A stretch of DNA of 64,000 bases, from the NCBI RefSeq assembly GCF_024868665.1, contig NC_079890.1, forward strand, positions 6,605,121 to 6,669,120, read 5' to 3'. The stretch is from Triplophysa rosa. Taxonomy: Eukaryota > Chordata > Actinopteri > Cypriniformes > Nemacheilidae. Positions 34,985 to 46,082 of this stretch are shown here, one piece after another (position 1 is the first letter of the stretch; each line of letters starts with the position of its first letter). Below the pieces are notes generated by a model, which worked only from the letters and a program-made list of their open reading frames with translations, was not told the origin of the DNA and searched no databases. Made by a program: the position numbers and the translations under genes.

Positions 34985-35110
34985 TAGAATGGCCTTGTAA
35001 ACTAACGGTTTAGCGTGTTGACAAAATGTTTATACTGTATGCTCTCCTACTTGTAAGTCGCTTTGGATAAAAGCGTCTGCCAAATGAATAAATGCAAATG
35101 TAAATGTAAA
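34985..35110 (+). repeat. SINE 3' tail (AAGTCGCTTTGGATAAAAGC)
   Basis: Contains AAGTCGCTTTGGATAAAAGC, GTCTGCCAAATGAATAAATG and a short repeat of AAATGTAAATG. This 3' end is shared by several teleost SINE/LINE families. The 5' part is missing or too diverged. Confidence 0.75.
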
Positions 35111-35236
35111 TTATGCCTTGTTGGCTATAACAATGCGGGACCTATTTATTGACACCATTTTCTATGATGGTGGCATGGATCAGGACAAAATCCAGGCTCC
35201 CTTCCTTTTCACCTTTGAGAGAATGCAGGACATGTA

Positions 35237-36370
35237 GTTCCCTTTTTGTCTGTCTCTCGACGTTGTGTCGGGGTTCGTCTTGAGAACCTATCATCTTCTG
35301 AGTATTTTGAAAAGGCCAATAAAAATTGGCGAATGAAATTTGCATGCCGGACTCCTCCCCGGATGTCTGGGTATAAGAGGGAAGCCGGCGTGCTCATTCA
35401 TTCACCGTTTGTTCTTCAGAGCCTGTGCATCTGATGAGCGACACAGCGATCTTCAGTGATCAATATTCTGCTGGAATCTACAACGTGGTGCAGCGGACGG
35501 TCCCTTCCTGCAGTGACTCTCCCCTGGGCATCTCGGCAGTTCCGGAGGTGTTCGAGCAAATTTCCTTTTCTAAAAGAGCAAATTTCTCCAGCGTGGCTTG
35601 TCCCGCTGTTCTCATGGGTGCAACACACTCATCGAGGAAGGGGACGGACATGATGCCTGCTTTCAGTACGCTGGGGCAGACGTTGTGGATGCGTCCTGCC
35701 CGCACTGCGGGCGGTGACGATTCAGATGTTGCGTCACGGGTGGCTGTGTTCCCACAGGACTCAGCCACCACCTCGTTTGCTCCCCGTTCCGTGGCGGCAG
35801 GACTACGGCCCTGCCGTCCGCTACGGCTAGCAGCGAGGGTGATATGAGGATTACTGTGAGCGATAATCCGCCAGCCGCTGGCTCACGGACCGTTCGCACC
35901 TCGTCTCGCTCGTCTGATCGTCCCCCAGGAGACGGTCCCACCGTCTTACTCCTCAATCACGTATTCGGACATGACGCGTGAAGAATGAGGTCTTGCAGCA
36001 TCGGGGGGTGACGTACTGCCATCCGACTCCGACGATTCCTTGGGCTCCCTCCCTCGGGGGGTCGAGCCCAGGAAGAAGCGGGCGTCGAAATGTCAGCCAT
36101 GCTTTCCCGGGCCACCGTGAGTGTTGGGTTGCAGTGCACGCACTGCCTCTCCCAGCGCTCGCGGCTGGCTACATGGCGACTTGGGTCTGAGCACAGCTCC
36201 AAGTCGCGCCCGCCCCCAGTGCCGTGTTTACCGGAAGTGCATGAGGAACTTAGTAAGACCTGGAAACGCCCCCTTTCCGGCACGTTTCACATCAAACAAA
36301 GTTCTGTCACCCTCTCTTCCCATGAGGTTGAGACAGCTAGAGGATACGTCGATGAAGGGGGCTTGACCTA
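35237..36370 (+). mobile_element. Truncated DIRS-like retrotransposon (left terminus and gag)
   Basis: The left end GTTCCCTTTTTGTCTGTCTC...GACGTTGTGTCG matches the start of the larger DIRS element at 55232, and similarity continues through a TATAA-bearing terminal repeat and the start of gag. Gag fragments in several frames include SAMLSRA and HEELSKTWK...FH...VTLSS, followed by ARGYVDEGG. The copy stops at about 36370 without RT, RNase H or recombinase. Its gag segment after SAMLSRA is absent from the 55-kb copy, so each retains parts the other has lost. Confidence 0.85.
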
Positions 36371-36500
36371 GACTCCCGTCCAAAGCATGTGGTGTCTCCA
36401 CAATAACATAAACATTAATAGCATAAACATTTTGAGAACATGAAACATGAAAAAAGTTTGAGTTGTTTGTCAACTTTTAACAACTCACAACCAGTCAGGT

Positions 36501-36985
36501 ACTCACCTCATTCACTGCTTCACTCACACACTCACCTCATTCACTGATTCACTCACCTCATTCACTGCTTCACTCACACACTCACCTCATTCACTGCTTC
36601 TCTCAGACACTCACCTCATTCACTGCTTTACTCACACACTCACCTCATTCACAGCTNCACTCACCTCATTCACTGCTTCACTCACACACTCACCTCATTC
36701 ACTGCTTCACTCACACACTCACCTCATTCACTGCTTCACTCACACAATTCCCTCATTCACTGCTTCACTCACACACTCACCTCATTCACTGCTTCACTCA
36801 CCTCATTCACTGCTTCACTCACACACTCACCTCATTGACTGCTTCACTCACACACTCACCTCATTCACTGCTTCACTCACACACTCACCTCATTCACTGC
36901 TTTACTGACACACTCACCTCATTCACAGCTTTACTCACCTCATTCACTGCTTCACTCACACACTCACCTCATTCACTGCTTCACT
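36501..36985 (-). repeat. 29-bp minisatellite, 18 units, with 5' splice-site core
   Basis: Eighteen tandem units of 21 or 29 bases. In minus-strand sense most contain GAATGAGGTGAGTGTGTGAG, which includes GAG|GTGAGT, a near-consensus 5' splice site. Seventeen units keep GAGGTGAGT; the one near 36746 has lost it. One ambiguous base (N) is at 36657. The array starts at the end of a BED-finger coding frame on the same strand. Confidence 0.93.
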
Positions 36986-37256
36986 CACTGCTATTTTTTT
37001 TGCTCCTCGTAACTTCATGAAACTTTTCGGGGTGATGATGTAACAAATGGCTCTTCATATTAGTAGTATTCCCCGAAGTGTACTTCACCGCAGTCTGGCA
37101 GTGTCTGCATATTGTTTTTTGTCTGTCCGTCACCTTTTCTCCTTTCTCGTTTCTTGTCACGGGAAAACCGAAATGCTTCCACACATACGATTTATAATTT
37201 GCTTTAGCTTCAACAATTTGTAAATCCGTTTCTATGCCACTAGCGGCATCCGCCAT
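36981..37256 (-). pseudogene. BED zinc-finger first exon of a ZBED1-like hAT transposase
   Basis: The minus-strand ATG at 37256 opens MADAASG, then YVWKHFGFPV, an intact BED finger (ICRHC, NTTNMKSHLLHHH) and HPEKFHEV. All four zinc ligands (CxxC, HxxxxH) are visible. The frame ends at the edge of the minisatellite, where the rest of the transposase should follow. The exon is well preserved, but the element has lost everything downstream. Confidence 0.85.
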
Positions 37257-37473
37257 TTTCGCTCAACTTGATCTGTAGCGGGCAGCAGCAGAGCGCAGAG
37301 GATGATGGGCACGCATGGGTTGATGGGAATTGTAGTTCCCGCTTCCCTCAACTCGCTCTATTCGGCTGAAAAAACTATGCTTTGCCTGGAAGATCTATCG
37401 TCATGCGACCACGATAATATAGAAAAAAATGTTATCTCAATTCTTCGATATTTACAATACCGTTGCATCCCTA
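36986..37473 (-). mobile_element. 5' end of a truncated hAT transposon
   Basis: On the minus strand the terminus TAGGGATGCAACGG begins at 37473, next to GTAAATAT (37474-37481), which would be the target duplication if the other end existed. The BED exon follows about 215 bases in. No matching second terminus is visible; the element is cut by the minisatellite. Confidence 0.75.
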
Positions 37474-37481
37474 GTAAATAT

Positions 37482-40205
37482 GGAGCAATGTTTAATGTTT
37501 AACACGTTTATCACTGTGGTCCTTTGAAACACATTTTTTTTTCTGTCTGTGCATATAGCATGAAACACAGACAAACACACATGCACACTCTCATTCACAC
37601 ATGACATACAAAAGTATACAGTGCACAAACACTCACATGATGCAGAGGGACATACATGCACACAACACACACACACAGAGACATGCACAAGCTTACAGTC
37701 ACACAGCGCATATGAACGAATCACAGGCACACAACACACACTCAGTCAACAAAAACAATTGCGCACAGAAAACAGACACACACACATGCATAGAACATTC
37801 AGGCTTTGGCTGCCAATGAGGCAGAGACAGACATAATCAATTCTTTCACATATCCCAACTATGCAGTGCTTTTTGTCACATAATGGTATTTTAAGGGCTT
37901 CATACAAATAAATGAATGGTCCTCTACTGCCATTTTGTGGTTATAATAGACGTGTATGAAAACAGCCATTTAAATGAATGATATTTCACCTTTTTGATTG
38001 TTATGAAGGCATTCCTCTTCCGATGAGCATCACATTTTGCATGCTTGTTTTGTGTCATAAGATGTATAATAGCACTTAATGGCAAGTCAGTTGGATTATT
38101 TGTTAAAGAGTAGCGAGCTTCCAGGTACACTTTTCACGTGAATATAATAAAGGACCCTGTTATGGTCACGCAAATGAAAAAGTTCAACATATTTTTGATA
38201 ATTAATGATCTAGTGAGTGCATAGAATTGTACTGTGGTTGAAATTTTGAAATTGCTTGAAAAACCTAGGACTAGTTCTCGAAAGTAGGTTTTTAACATCA
38301 TCACAGATAGCTCGCGAACCGTTTGATCGACATCAATGGTTCAAGAGGCAATGTTGTTCGGAATTAGGAGAGCTTTCATATGATATCAATAGTAAATGTC
38401 AAATGCCACGTGATACACAATTGTTTAAGCAACCAAAAGACGTGTCAATTTAGCCATTTTTACTGTTATAGCACCGTTATAGCGTTATATTGACTGTTTT
38501 CAAACATCGAGCTATTTTGTATGTAACCTTCGAGTGATGGTCTACACATATGATCCAAGCCCCATGATGATATGTTTAGCCGTTCTCGAGTTATGGCCAT
38601 TTTAATGTAATAGGCTCCGCCCATTTTACATTTTGGTGCCCCTAAGCAAACGTGAAAGGAAATTTCAACTTTTTTTCAATAATTATTTACATTTACACTC
38701 CAAAGTCATCTGCATTGGTTTGATTCTGATCAAACGCGCTCGAACCCTAATAAAGCGCTCTATAAATTCCTCATTCTTTCAGATGCGATTAATTGGAGGC
38801 GGGGCTAATTTGCATATTCATGTATCTGCATATACTCAATAAAGCTGAGGTGTAGAGTTACATTCAAGATATTTTAAGGCAGAAAATTTTATTTTCACTG
38901 GAAAAACGTTTAAATATTTATTTTGATGGGTAACAGTTTGTTTTAAGGGATAAAATTATAAACCACAGGGGGACTTGTGGTCCCAGATCCTTCTGTTTAC
39001 TTAATTACTTCACCCACACCAATAAAAGAGTGCATATGGATGGTACGCACTGAATGACAATCGTCCTGGGAGGAGTGCTCTCTGGTGGATTTGCAGGGCA
39101 CTTCAACGTGACACCTAGTCTGTATGTACTGTATGTACTGTTTTTGTTATGGAAAAGCATATACATTTTAGTGTGCAGCAAAACAATATGCACACACTAG
39201 GACATGCTAACACAAGACGTAAGTGGCTGCTATTCCCTAGATGACACTGTGATTGTTAACAGTCTCAATAATAAAAAATACATCCCTACTTTGCATTTAA
39301 GTATGTATTTAATCAGTATTTCTTATGTAATATTTAGTGTATACATTTTTTTAATCAATGATGCTTCACTAAATTTAGCCTAATCGCGATGAGTTATGGG
39401 AAATATCAGCCGTTTGAGTATCCATGGATCTGCACTTCGAATTTTCTCTGGTTTACTGCATGGAGTGCTTACGTTATGTTCTCGCGCCATGTGAAGCACC
39501 ACGTTGAAATGTAAACACGTCAGACACTCAAATTGGATCTGAACAGTTGCTTTACACAGTGTGAACAATCATCATTTAAATTACATTCCAATCGGATATG
39601 CACAAAAATCTGTTTTGGGTGACAGTCTGAACAAAGTTACCCTCTTAGTTACGTAGAAAGTTTTCGCTCTGTGGCTCTGACAGATTTGTAATATCTCACA
39701 GCTGTTGTCAAGACCACATTAAGAGTGATTGCTCTCTATTTATGTGTTTTTATTTGTTTTTATCAAGTTTATTTTCCACTAGTGCTTGCATAGCATAATA
39801 GTGACATTGCTGGTTGCATGCAGACTAAGTTGATGGTGTACAGTCGTATATGTGTATTAGTAAAAGGATGTTACATATATACAGGCATACATGCTCATAT
39901 ATATCAATATACTGTATAATTAGAGTATGTAGTATCTATATACAATCACTGATCGCTTTGTGTGCATAATATCTTATCTTCGGAAAATTGTCTGGTAACA
40001 AGATTTGTTAATACAGTAAAGGTCAGAGTGCTTTCGCTCGGCCTACAGAATTTCTGATAGATCATGGAAAAGCTATCTCATGTCTGCACATTGTGCATGG
40101 CCCCTCTAAGCGGATGATGGTGCCCTTCCTGTTTGGGCCTGGAAGGGTGTGTTTGGCCTCTGAAGGGACGGAATTTCAGCAATTTATGGCTGCAATTTCA
40201 GCACA
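37482..40205. other. No gene recognised; CA-rich tract and AT-rich spacer
   Basis: Positions 37560-37800 are rich in ACACAC and ACATGCAC and open artificial His/Thr-rich frames. The rest (to 40205) has no coding motif I recognise. Segments near 38160-38890 read like a diverged fish repeat but lack clear ends. Confidence 0.5.
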
Positions 40206-40428
40206 TAATGTAAGAATAACTCAACTCACTTTTATTGTCACATCACCACGTGTGGTGAGTGAAAGTCTTGGGTGCCTACTCGATACAAAGTAGAATGCAG
40301 TTGTACAGACAACTGTATGACAAACAACTGTATGACTTTACAGACTTAAGTGACAGTATGTAGTGCAGACGAACAGTGCAAAGTATAAATAGACAGACTG
40401 TACAAAAAAGACAATATACATCATACAG
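40206..40428 (-). repeat. LINE 3' end-like segment, antisense
   Basis: ATAACTCAACTCACTTTTAT at its left edge is the inverse of a LINE tail (AATAAAAGTGAGTTGAGTTAT). It may be the true 3' end of the antisense LINE at 40830-42699, displaced by an insertion. Confidence 0.45.
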
Positions 40429-40735
40429 GCGGGAACCGGCGAACATTCAAAACACTTTAATCAAAAATAAATAAACCAGCAACAAAACAGGCCTGCGGCC
40501 CCTCACGGACAACTGCCGGCCACACGAACATAAACAAAACTTAACGTATGTCCGGGCCCGGTCCTCTCTCGCCGTATTCTCCTGCCGTTCGTCCTTTCAT
40601 GCTTCCGAGCTCCTCCGTGAGAGATATGAGGCCGGTGTGACGCCCAGCTGACATTCATTATCAATCACGTCCCGGCCTCGCTTCCTCGTCCCACGGCTCT
40701 CGTCACGCCTCCCTCGTCACACAGGCCTACTCAAA
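40429..40735. repeat. Non-autonomous repeat, GC-rich body
   Basis: An ORF-free segment from GGCGGGAACCGGCGAAC through AATAAATAAACCAGC to CCTCGTCACACAGGCC. Layout resembles 23382-23880. It appears to separate the LINE tail from its body. Confidence 0.4.
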
Positions 40736-40829
40736 TGTATCTAACCTAACTACAGTATTTGGAGTGGAGTTTACGAGACTACTCAGACAGTTGAAGTGTC
40801 CAATCGAGTTAAGAGATTTGCTCTCAAGC

Positions 40830-42699
40830 TATTTTCAACACTTTAGATTGGTAAATAATTTGTAAAAATAACAGACCCACATGGGGACTGACCAATAGCA
40901 TCGATTTGTGAAAAAATATGAAATTGACCAAATTTGGACATAGGAGGTTTCCGCCCGACAGCAACGATATGGACAGTATATACACAATATACACAAGATA
41001 TACACATAAGATGTTGAACATACACATTAAATATGCAGGTGAACACATGAACATGTATGTATAATGGATCAACCATATAGTGCACATAGTACAGATATAG
41101 GTATGTAAGCTTGGTAATGGATGGTTATTGCATTAGGTGCGATACATGATGCATTATAGTCCATGAAACTGTAGTGCATTGTAAGAAGAAGCGTGAGTGT
41201 GTTGAGTGTATCAGTTTTTGATGTTGAGCAGTCTAATAGCCTGAGGGAAAAAGCTGTCCTCAGCCGGTTTGTGCGGGACCGGATGCTCCGGTATTGTCTG
41301 CCCAAAGGCAGCAAGGAGAGCAGCCTGTGATTCGGGTGGCTGGAATCACTGATGATCTTCCTGGCTTTCCTCATACACCACATGGTGTAGATGTCCTGGA
41401 GAGAGGGAAGCTTATCTCCCATAACACGACGGGCAGTTCACACAACTCTCTGCAGTGCTTTGCGGTTGCTGGCGGTGCTGTTTCCATACCAGGCAGTAAT
41501 GCAGCCAGTTAGAATGCTCTCAACTGTGCAGGTATAGAAGGTTCTGAGGATTTTTTGGCTCATCCCAAACTTCCTCAGGCGCCGGAGAAAAATAGGCGCT
41601 GGTGTGCAAACTTTAACGCTGCATCAGTGTGAACAGTCCATGTGAGATTGTCAGTGATGTTAACTCCAAGGAACTTGAAGCTGTTTACCCGCTCCACAGG
41701 TGTCCCATCGATGTTGATGGGGCTGTGTTCCTTGTCCTGCCTCCTGAAATCCACCACCAGCTCCTGTTTTGTTGGTGTTGACCAAGAGATGGTTCTCTTT
41801 ACACCAGTGTGTCAGACTGCATACCTCCACTCTGTAGGCCGACTCGTCATTGTTGGTGATCAGGCCTATCACTAACGTGTCATCTGCGAATTTCACAATG
41901 ACGTTAGAGCTGTGTGTGGCAATGCAGTCGTGTATATACTGTATAGGGAGTAGAGGAGTGGGCTTAGGACGCATCCCTGGGGAGCACCAGTGTTGAGAGT
42001 CAGTGGGGAGGAAGTATTGTTTCCTTTTCTGACAACTTGACATCTGCCTGACAGGAAGTCCAGAATCCAGTCACACAGGGATCTGTTTAAACCCAGAGCC
42101 TGGAGCTTCAAACCAAGTTTGGTCGGCACTATGGTATTGAATGCTGAGCTGTAGTCTACAAACAGCATTCTCGCGTTCTTGTTGTCAAGGTGGGAGAGAG
42201 CAGTGTGCAGGGTGAAGGCGATGGCATCATCGGTAGAGTGGTTGCTGCTATATGCAAACTGTAGAGGGTCTAATGAGGCAGGCAGCACAGAGCAGATGTA
42301 GTCTCTGATCAGCTGCTCAAAACACTTGCTGAAGGTAGGTGTTAAAGCTACAGGGCGCTAGTCATTCAAGCATGCGATTTTAGCCTGCTTTGGGATGGGC
42401 ACAATGGTGGACGTTTTAAAACATTAGGGCACCACAGACAGAGAGAGATTAAAATGCCCGTAAAACTCCAGCTAACTCGTCAGCACACTCTCTTAGTACA
42501 CGGCCTGGGATGCCATGGGCTTTGCGAATGTTCACCCGTCGGAAGGATCGGGTTACATCCGCTACAGAGACGGAGAGTGTAACGTTATTGACCTCATTTG
42601 TATCAGCAGCGGGTGTGCTCTCTGTGTAGTGGTAGTTGTGCGCTTCGAAACAAGCGTAAAATGATTTTAACCCATCTGGTAGAGAGGCAGCAGTGTTCA
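40830..42699 (-). pseudogene. Non-LTR retrotransposon RT (CR1/L2/Rex1 group), antisense
   Basis: Minus-strand frames from 42700 down to 41069 carry RT landmarks in order: [71 protein letters not shown], the catalytic FADD near 41890, HWCKENHLLVN, VNSFKFLGVNI and LTWTVHTD. The 3' coding end (RQYRSIRSRTNRLRTAF) follows. At least five frameshifts are present, and the endonuclease part is missing, as in a 5'-truncated LINE. The 5' edge abuts another LINE fragment at about 42700. Confidence 0.88.
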
Positions 42700-43357
42700 C
42701 AATGACAAATGATCTTCTCGTAGCATCTGAATGCGGAGCAATCTCTCTTTTAGTCCTACTGGACCTGAGTGCCGCTTTTGATACTATAGATCACGCCAGT
42801 CTAATAGATAGACTAGACAATTATAGTGGCATTGGTGGTCAGGCATTAGCCTGGTTTAGGTCCTATTTTTCCAATCGTTACCACTTTGTTTATGCAAATG
42901 ATGAAATGTCACACAAATCCCGGGTTAAATTCGGAGTGCCACAGGGACCAGTTTTAGGGCCCATCTTTTTTTTGACTTTATATGCTTCCTTTAGGAGACA
43001 TTAACAGGTAACAAAGTACATTTCCATTATTATGCTGGATGGCCAACATCTTATGCTAAATTCTAAAAAGACAAATGTATTAATTATTACTCCAAATGCC
43101 AGTAAATATAAAAAAGTAGAGTGCAACATTTCCTTTGATGGTTGTTTGGTTGTGTTGTCCTCCATAGTTAAGAACCTGGGTGTGTTGCTACATAGCAATC
43201 TGTAGTTTCATAGTCACACCGCAAATGTGTGTTGTACAGCATTCTTCCATCTTAGAAACATCTCTAAACTGCGGCCAATGCTTTGTGCTTTAGACGCAGA
43301 GAAACTTATTCTTGCATTCATGACTTCACGAATAGATTATTGTAATTCACTGTCGAC
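42700..43357 (+). pseudogene. L2-like LINE RT fragment with internal deletion
   Basis: The plus-strand frame reads TNDLLVASECGAISLLVLLDLSAAFDTIDHASL, then GIGGQALAWFRSYF and GVPQGPVLGP. The catalytic YADD segment is missing; the sequence jumps to LNSKKTNVLIITP and later RNISKLRPM...DYCNSL. It is closely related to the L2 copy at 46-48 kb but more decayed. Confidence 0.85.
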
Positions 43358-43758
43358 ATGAACTTCACCTCCAGAGTTCACCTTCCTGTTTCCTGCATCG
43401 CTGTTTCCTGTTTCCTGCATCGCTGTCGGCAGCTTGTTTGTATCAGTGCGCTTCCCACTTCGCTCTAATATTAGTGTATTTTATTATCGTTAATTATTAT
43501 TGTCGTTGCTAACTTATCCTGATATCTCAATAACCCTGTTCCTGTTATTTACTTGGAAGAGTCTAAACCAAAAGTGATAGTTAACTTAACGCCGTTAGCA
43601 TAGCAATAGCGTGTTAGCTTGCTTTCTGTTCACACTGTGGAATATCATCTTGCCTCTGGTTTGTCTTGTGTGCTAACTGTTTCTCTTTTTAAGCGAGTAT
43701 ACTACGATCCATCGAGCAACCTTGGTAAGTTGGAATTGCACTTCAAATCCGGTGAGTT

Positions 43759-44309
43759 ATGGCTTCTATTCCTATTATTGTTACTTGCACCTCATGTCAT
43801 ATGTTTAGCTTAGCCTTCTCTGTCAGCTGCGAGGGCTTTATATGCGATAAATGCAGGGAAATAGTTAGGCTGACAGAGAAGATCTTAGAATTAGAGTCTC
43901 GCATCCAATCTTTATCTGAGGATAGTAAGAGTTTAACGACGATAGAAAACACTTTGGATGCGAGCAACATTAGCGCACACAGCTCGGTTCCGGTTGAAAA
44001 TCCCCCGCAGCTGGGAAACTTCGTGACTGTGAGACGGCGTAGTCGCAGGACAAAACATCACTCGACCGTTCCGATTACAGTCTCGAACAGGTTTGCCCCG
44101 CTCAGTGACGCACCGACTGAGAAACCTGCTGAAAGTGCCCTAGTTATCGGTGATTCTATTGTTCGGAACGTTAACATAGAGGCACCAGCCACCATAGTCC
44201 AATGTTTACCGGGAGCCAGAGCGCCTGACATCAAGTCAAATTTAAATGTGCTGGCTAAGGCTAATCGTAAATTCAGTAAGATTGTCATTCACGTCGGCAC
44301 AAATGAGTT
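43759..44309 (+). pseudogene. L2 ORF1, esterase-type, truncated
   Basis: The ATG at 43759 opens a frame with CTSCH...CEGFICDKCREIV (zinc-finger-like Cys pairs), a coiled-coil-like stretch (LTEKILELESRIQSLSEDSK), a basic linker (RRRSRRTKHH) and ALVIGDSIVRNV...GARAPDI...KIVIHVGTNE. GDS and GTNE mark an SGNH/GDSL esterase-like domain found in ORF1 of fish L2 and CR1 LINEs. The domain is cut right after GTNE by the tandem duplication junction at 44310. Confidence 0.85.
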
Positions 44310-44310
44310 A

Positions 44311-44774
44311 CTTAGCCTTCTCTGTCAGCTGCGAGGGCTTTATATGCGATAAATGCAGGGAAATAGTTAGGCTGACAGAGAAGATCTTAGAATTAGAGTC
44401 TCGCATCCAATCCTTATCTGAGGATAGTAAGAGTTTAACGACGATAGAAAACACTTTGGATGCGAGCAACATTAGCGCACACAGCTCGGTTCCGGTTGAA
44501 ATCCCTCCGCAGCTGGGAAACTTCGTGACTGTGAGACGGCGTAGTCGCAGGACAAAACATCACTCGACCGTTCCGATTACAGTCTCGAACAGGTTTGCCC
44601 CGCTCAGTGACGCACCGACTGAGAAACCTGCTGAAAGTGCCCTAGTTATCGGTGATTCTATTGTTCGGAACGTTAACATAGAGGCACCAGCACCATAGTC
44701 AAATGTTTACCGGGAGCCAGAGCGCCTGACATCAAGTCAAATTTAAATGTGCTGGCTAAGGCTAATCGTAAATT
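44311..44774 (+). repeat. Tandem second copy of L2 ORF1 (502-bp period)
   Basis: The sequence from CTTAGCCTTCTCTGTCAGC at 44311 repeats that at 43809 almost exactly, with a few differences such as one missing base near 44694. The copy ends at an N (44775) just before the first copy's ATTCAGTAAG. The close match implies a recent event or an assembly artefact. Confidence 0.92.
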
Positions 44775-44775
44775 N

Positions 44776-45116
44776 TCTACCTTTGTTTGGAACTGGTAGG
44801 CACAAAGCTTTCCAATCTTCCACAAGCTTTTCCAGAAAAATATCATCATAGGTCAGTGACACTGGACTGTGGTTTCTTCACGGAGACCTTGAACATTTTT
44901 TCAGCTTCCACACCTGATGCCTTTCTTTCTTCACCAGGTCAGTGGGGATGATGGAATGGTGTGGTTTAGGCAGCGATCATGAAATATGGATATAGTCCTG
45001 CTTCTGGATGCTCTCAAGGTGCCCTCATTCAGCTTGTGTCTCAGGCACAGCACACACGGACATTGTTCAAAGATCATCAGATACACATGCTAATAGTACA
45101 CCGATATTACCGGCGC
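44776..45116. other. Unassigned segment between an N and the duplicated block
   Basis: About 340 bases that match neither the L2 nor the BEL element as far as I can tell. It starts immediately after the ambiguous base and ends where the duplicated 955-bp block starts. Confidence 0.5.
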
Positions 45117-46071
45117 GACATGGCTCTCCCAGTCACATCAAAATGTACAGAAATCTGTGGTAGGGCTGACACTTGCAGTCCACACTCATGTTCAAAAATC
45201 TGTTTGGTCAAAGTCTATCCAGCTGGTAAGAGGGAGGAAGCAATAACAATGTACGCAGTTCTTGATGAACAAAGCAACCGTTCTCTTGCTAAGGCTGAGT
45301 TTTACAACATATAATAGAATAGAATGAGCTTTATTGGCCAAGTATGTTTCCACATACGAGGAATTTGTTATAGTGACAGAAGCTCCACAGTACAACAGAA
45401 AGACAGCAACAGCACAGAACACAGATGATAAAAGAATAATATAGAAATAGGCAATGTACAAAACAGCAAAAACACAATATACAATATTGACAATTATGTA
45501 TGTACAGGTCTGATATGTGCAAATTTGGTGAATAAATAATGTAAAATAAAGTTGTGTGTTCCGCGTTTAATGTCAAGTGTTCATGAGATGGATTGCCTGA
45601 GGGAAGAAACTGTTCCTGTGTCTGGTCGTTCTGGTGATCAGAGCTCTGTAGCGTCGACCAGACGGTAACAGTTCAAAAAGGGAGCGTGCTGGGTGTGAGG
45701 GGTCCAGAGTGATTTTACCAGCCCTTTTGCTCATTCTGGATGAGTACAGTTCTTGGAGAGTGGGGATGGTTGTACCAATGATACGCTCAGCAGTCCGGAC
45801 TACCCTCCGTAGTCTTCTGAGATCAGATTTGGTAGCTGAGCCATAACCAGACAGTTATCTTTGGCATTAAGTCTGATCCTAGCCCTAACACATTGAAAAC
45901 ATGTTCAGGGACTACAGAGACATCAGGTAGAAGAGCTACCAACGTCATAATTGAGCCTAACGATGGAACACTCCAATTACATCTTCCTACTCTCATAGAA
46001 TGTGACATGATACCTGATGATGGGTCAGAAATTCCCTCTCCTGAAGTAGTACAGCACCATCCTGACCTGCA
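45117..46071 (+). repeat. 955-bp block duplicated at 52059-53013
   Basis: The block contains the BEL/Pao protease start, an antisense LINE 3' fragment (45311-45845) and more protease. Start and end offsets to the second copy are both 6942, so there is no net indel. All frames translated across the block are identical to those of the other copy. Here it lies between L2 ORF1 and ORF2, out of context; the 52-kb copy is in its proper BEL setting. Confidence 0.95.
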
Positions 46072-46082
46072 CCATGGAATAA

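Noticed and set aside
36501..36985. CRISPR-like array of short repeats
   Set aside because: Units are contiguous with no unique spacers; it is a minisatellite in a vertebrate genome.
37452..37836. His/Thr-rich frames and their antisense
   Set aside because: Caused by CA-rich low-complexity sequence, with no protein motif.
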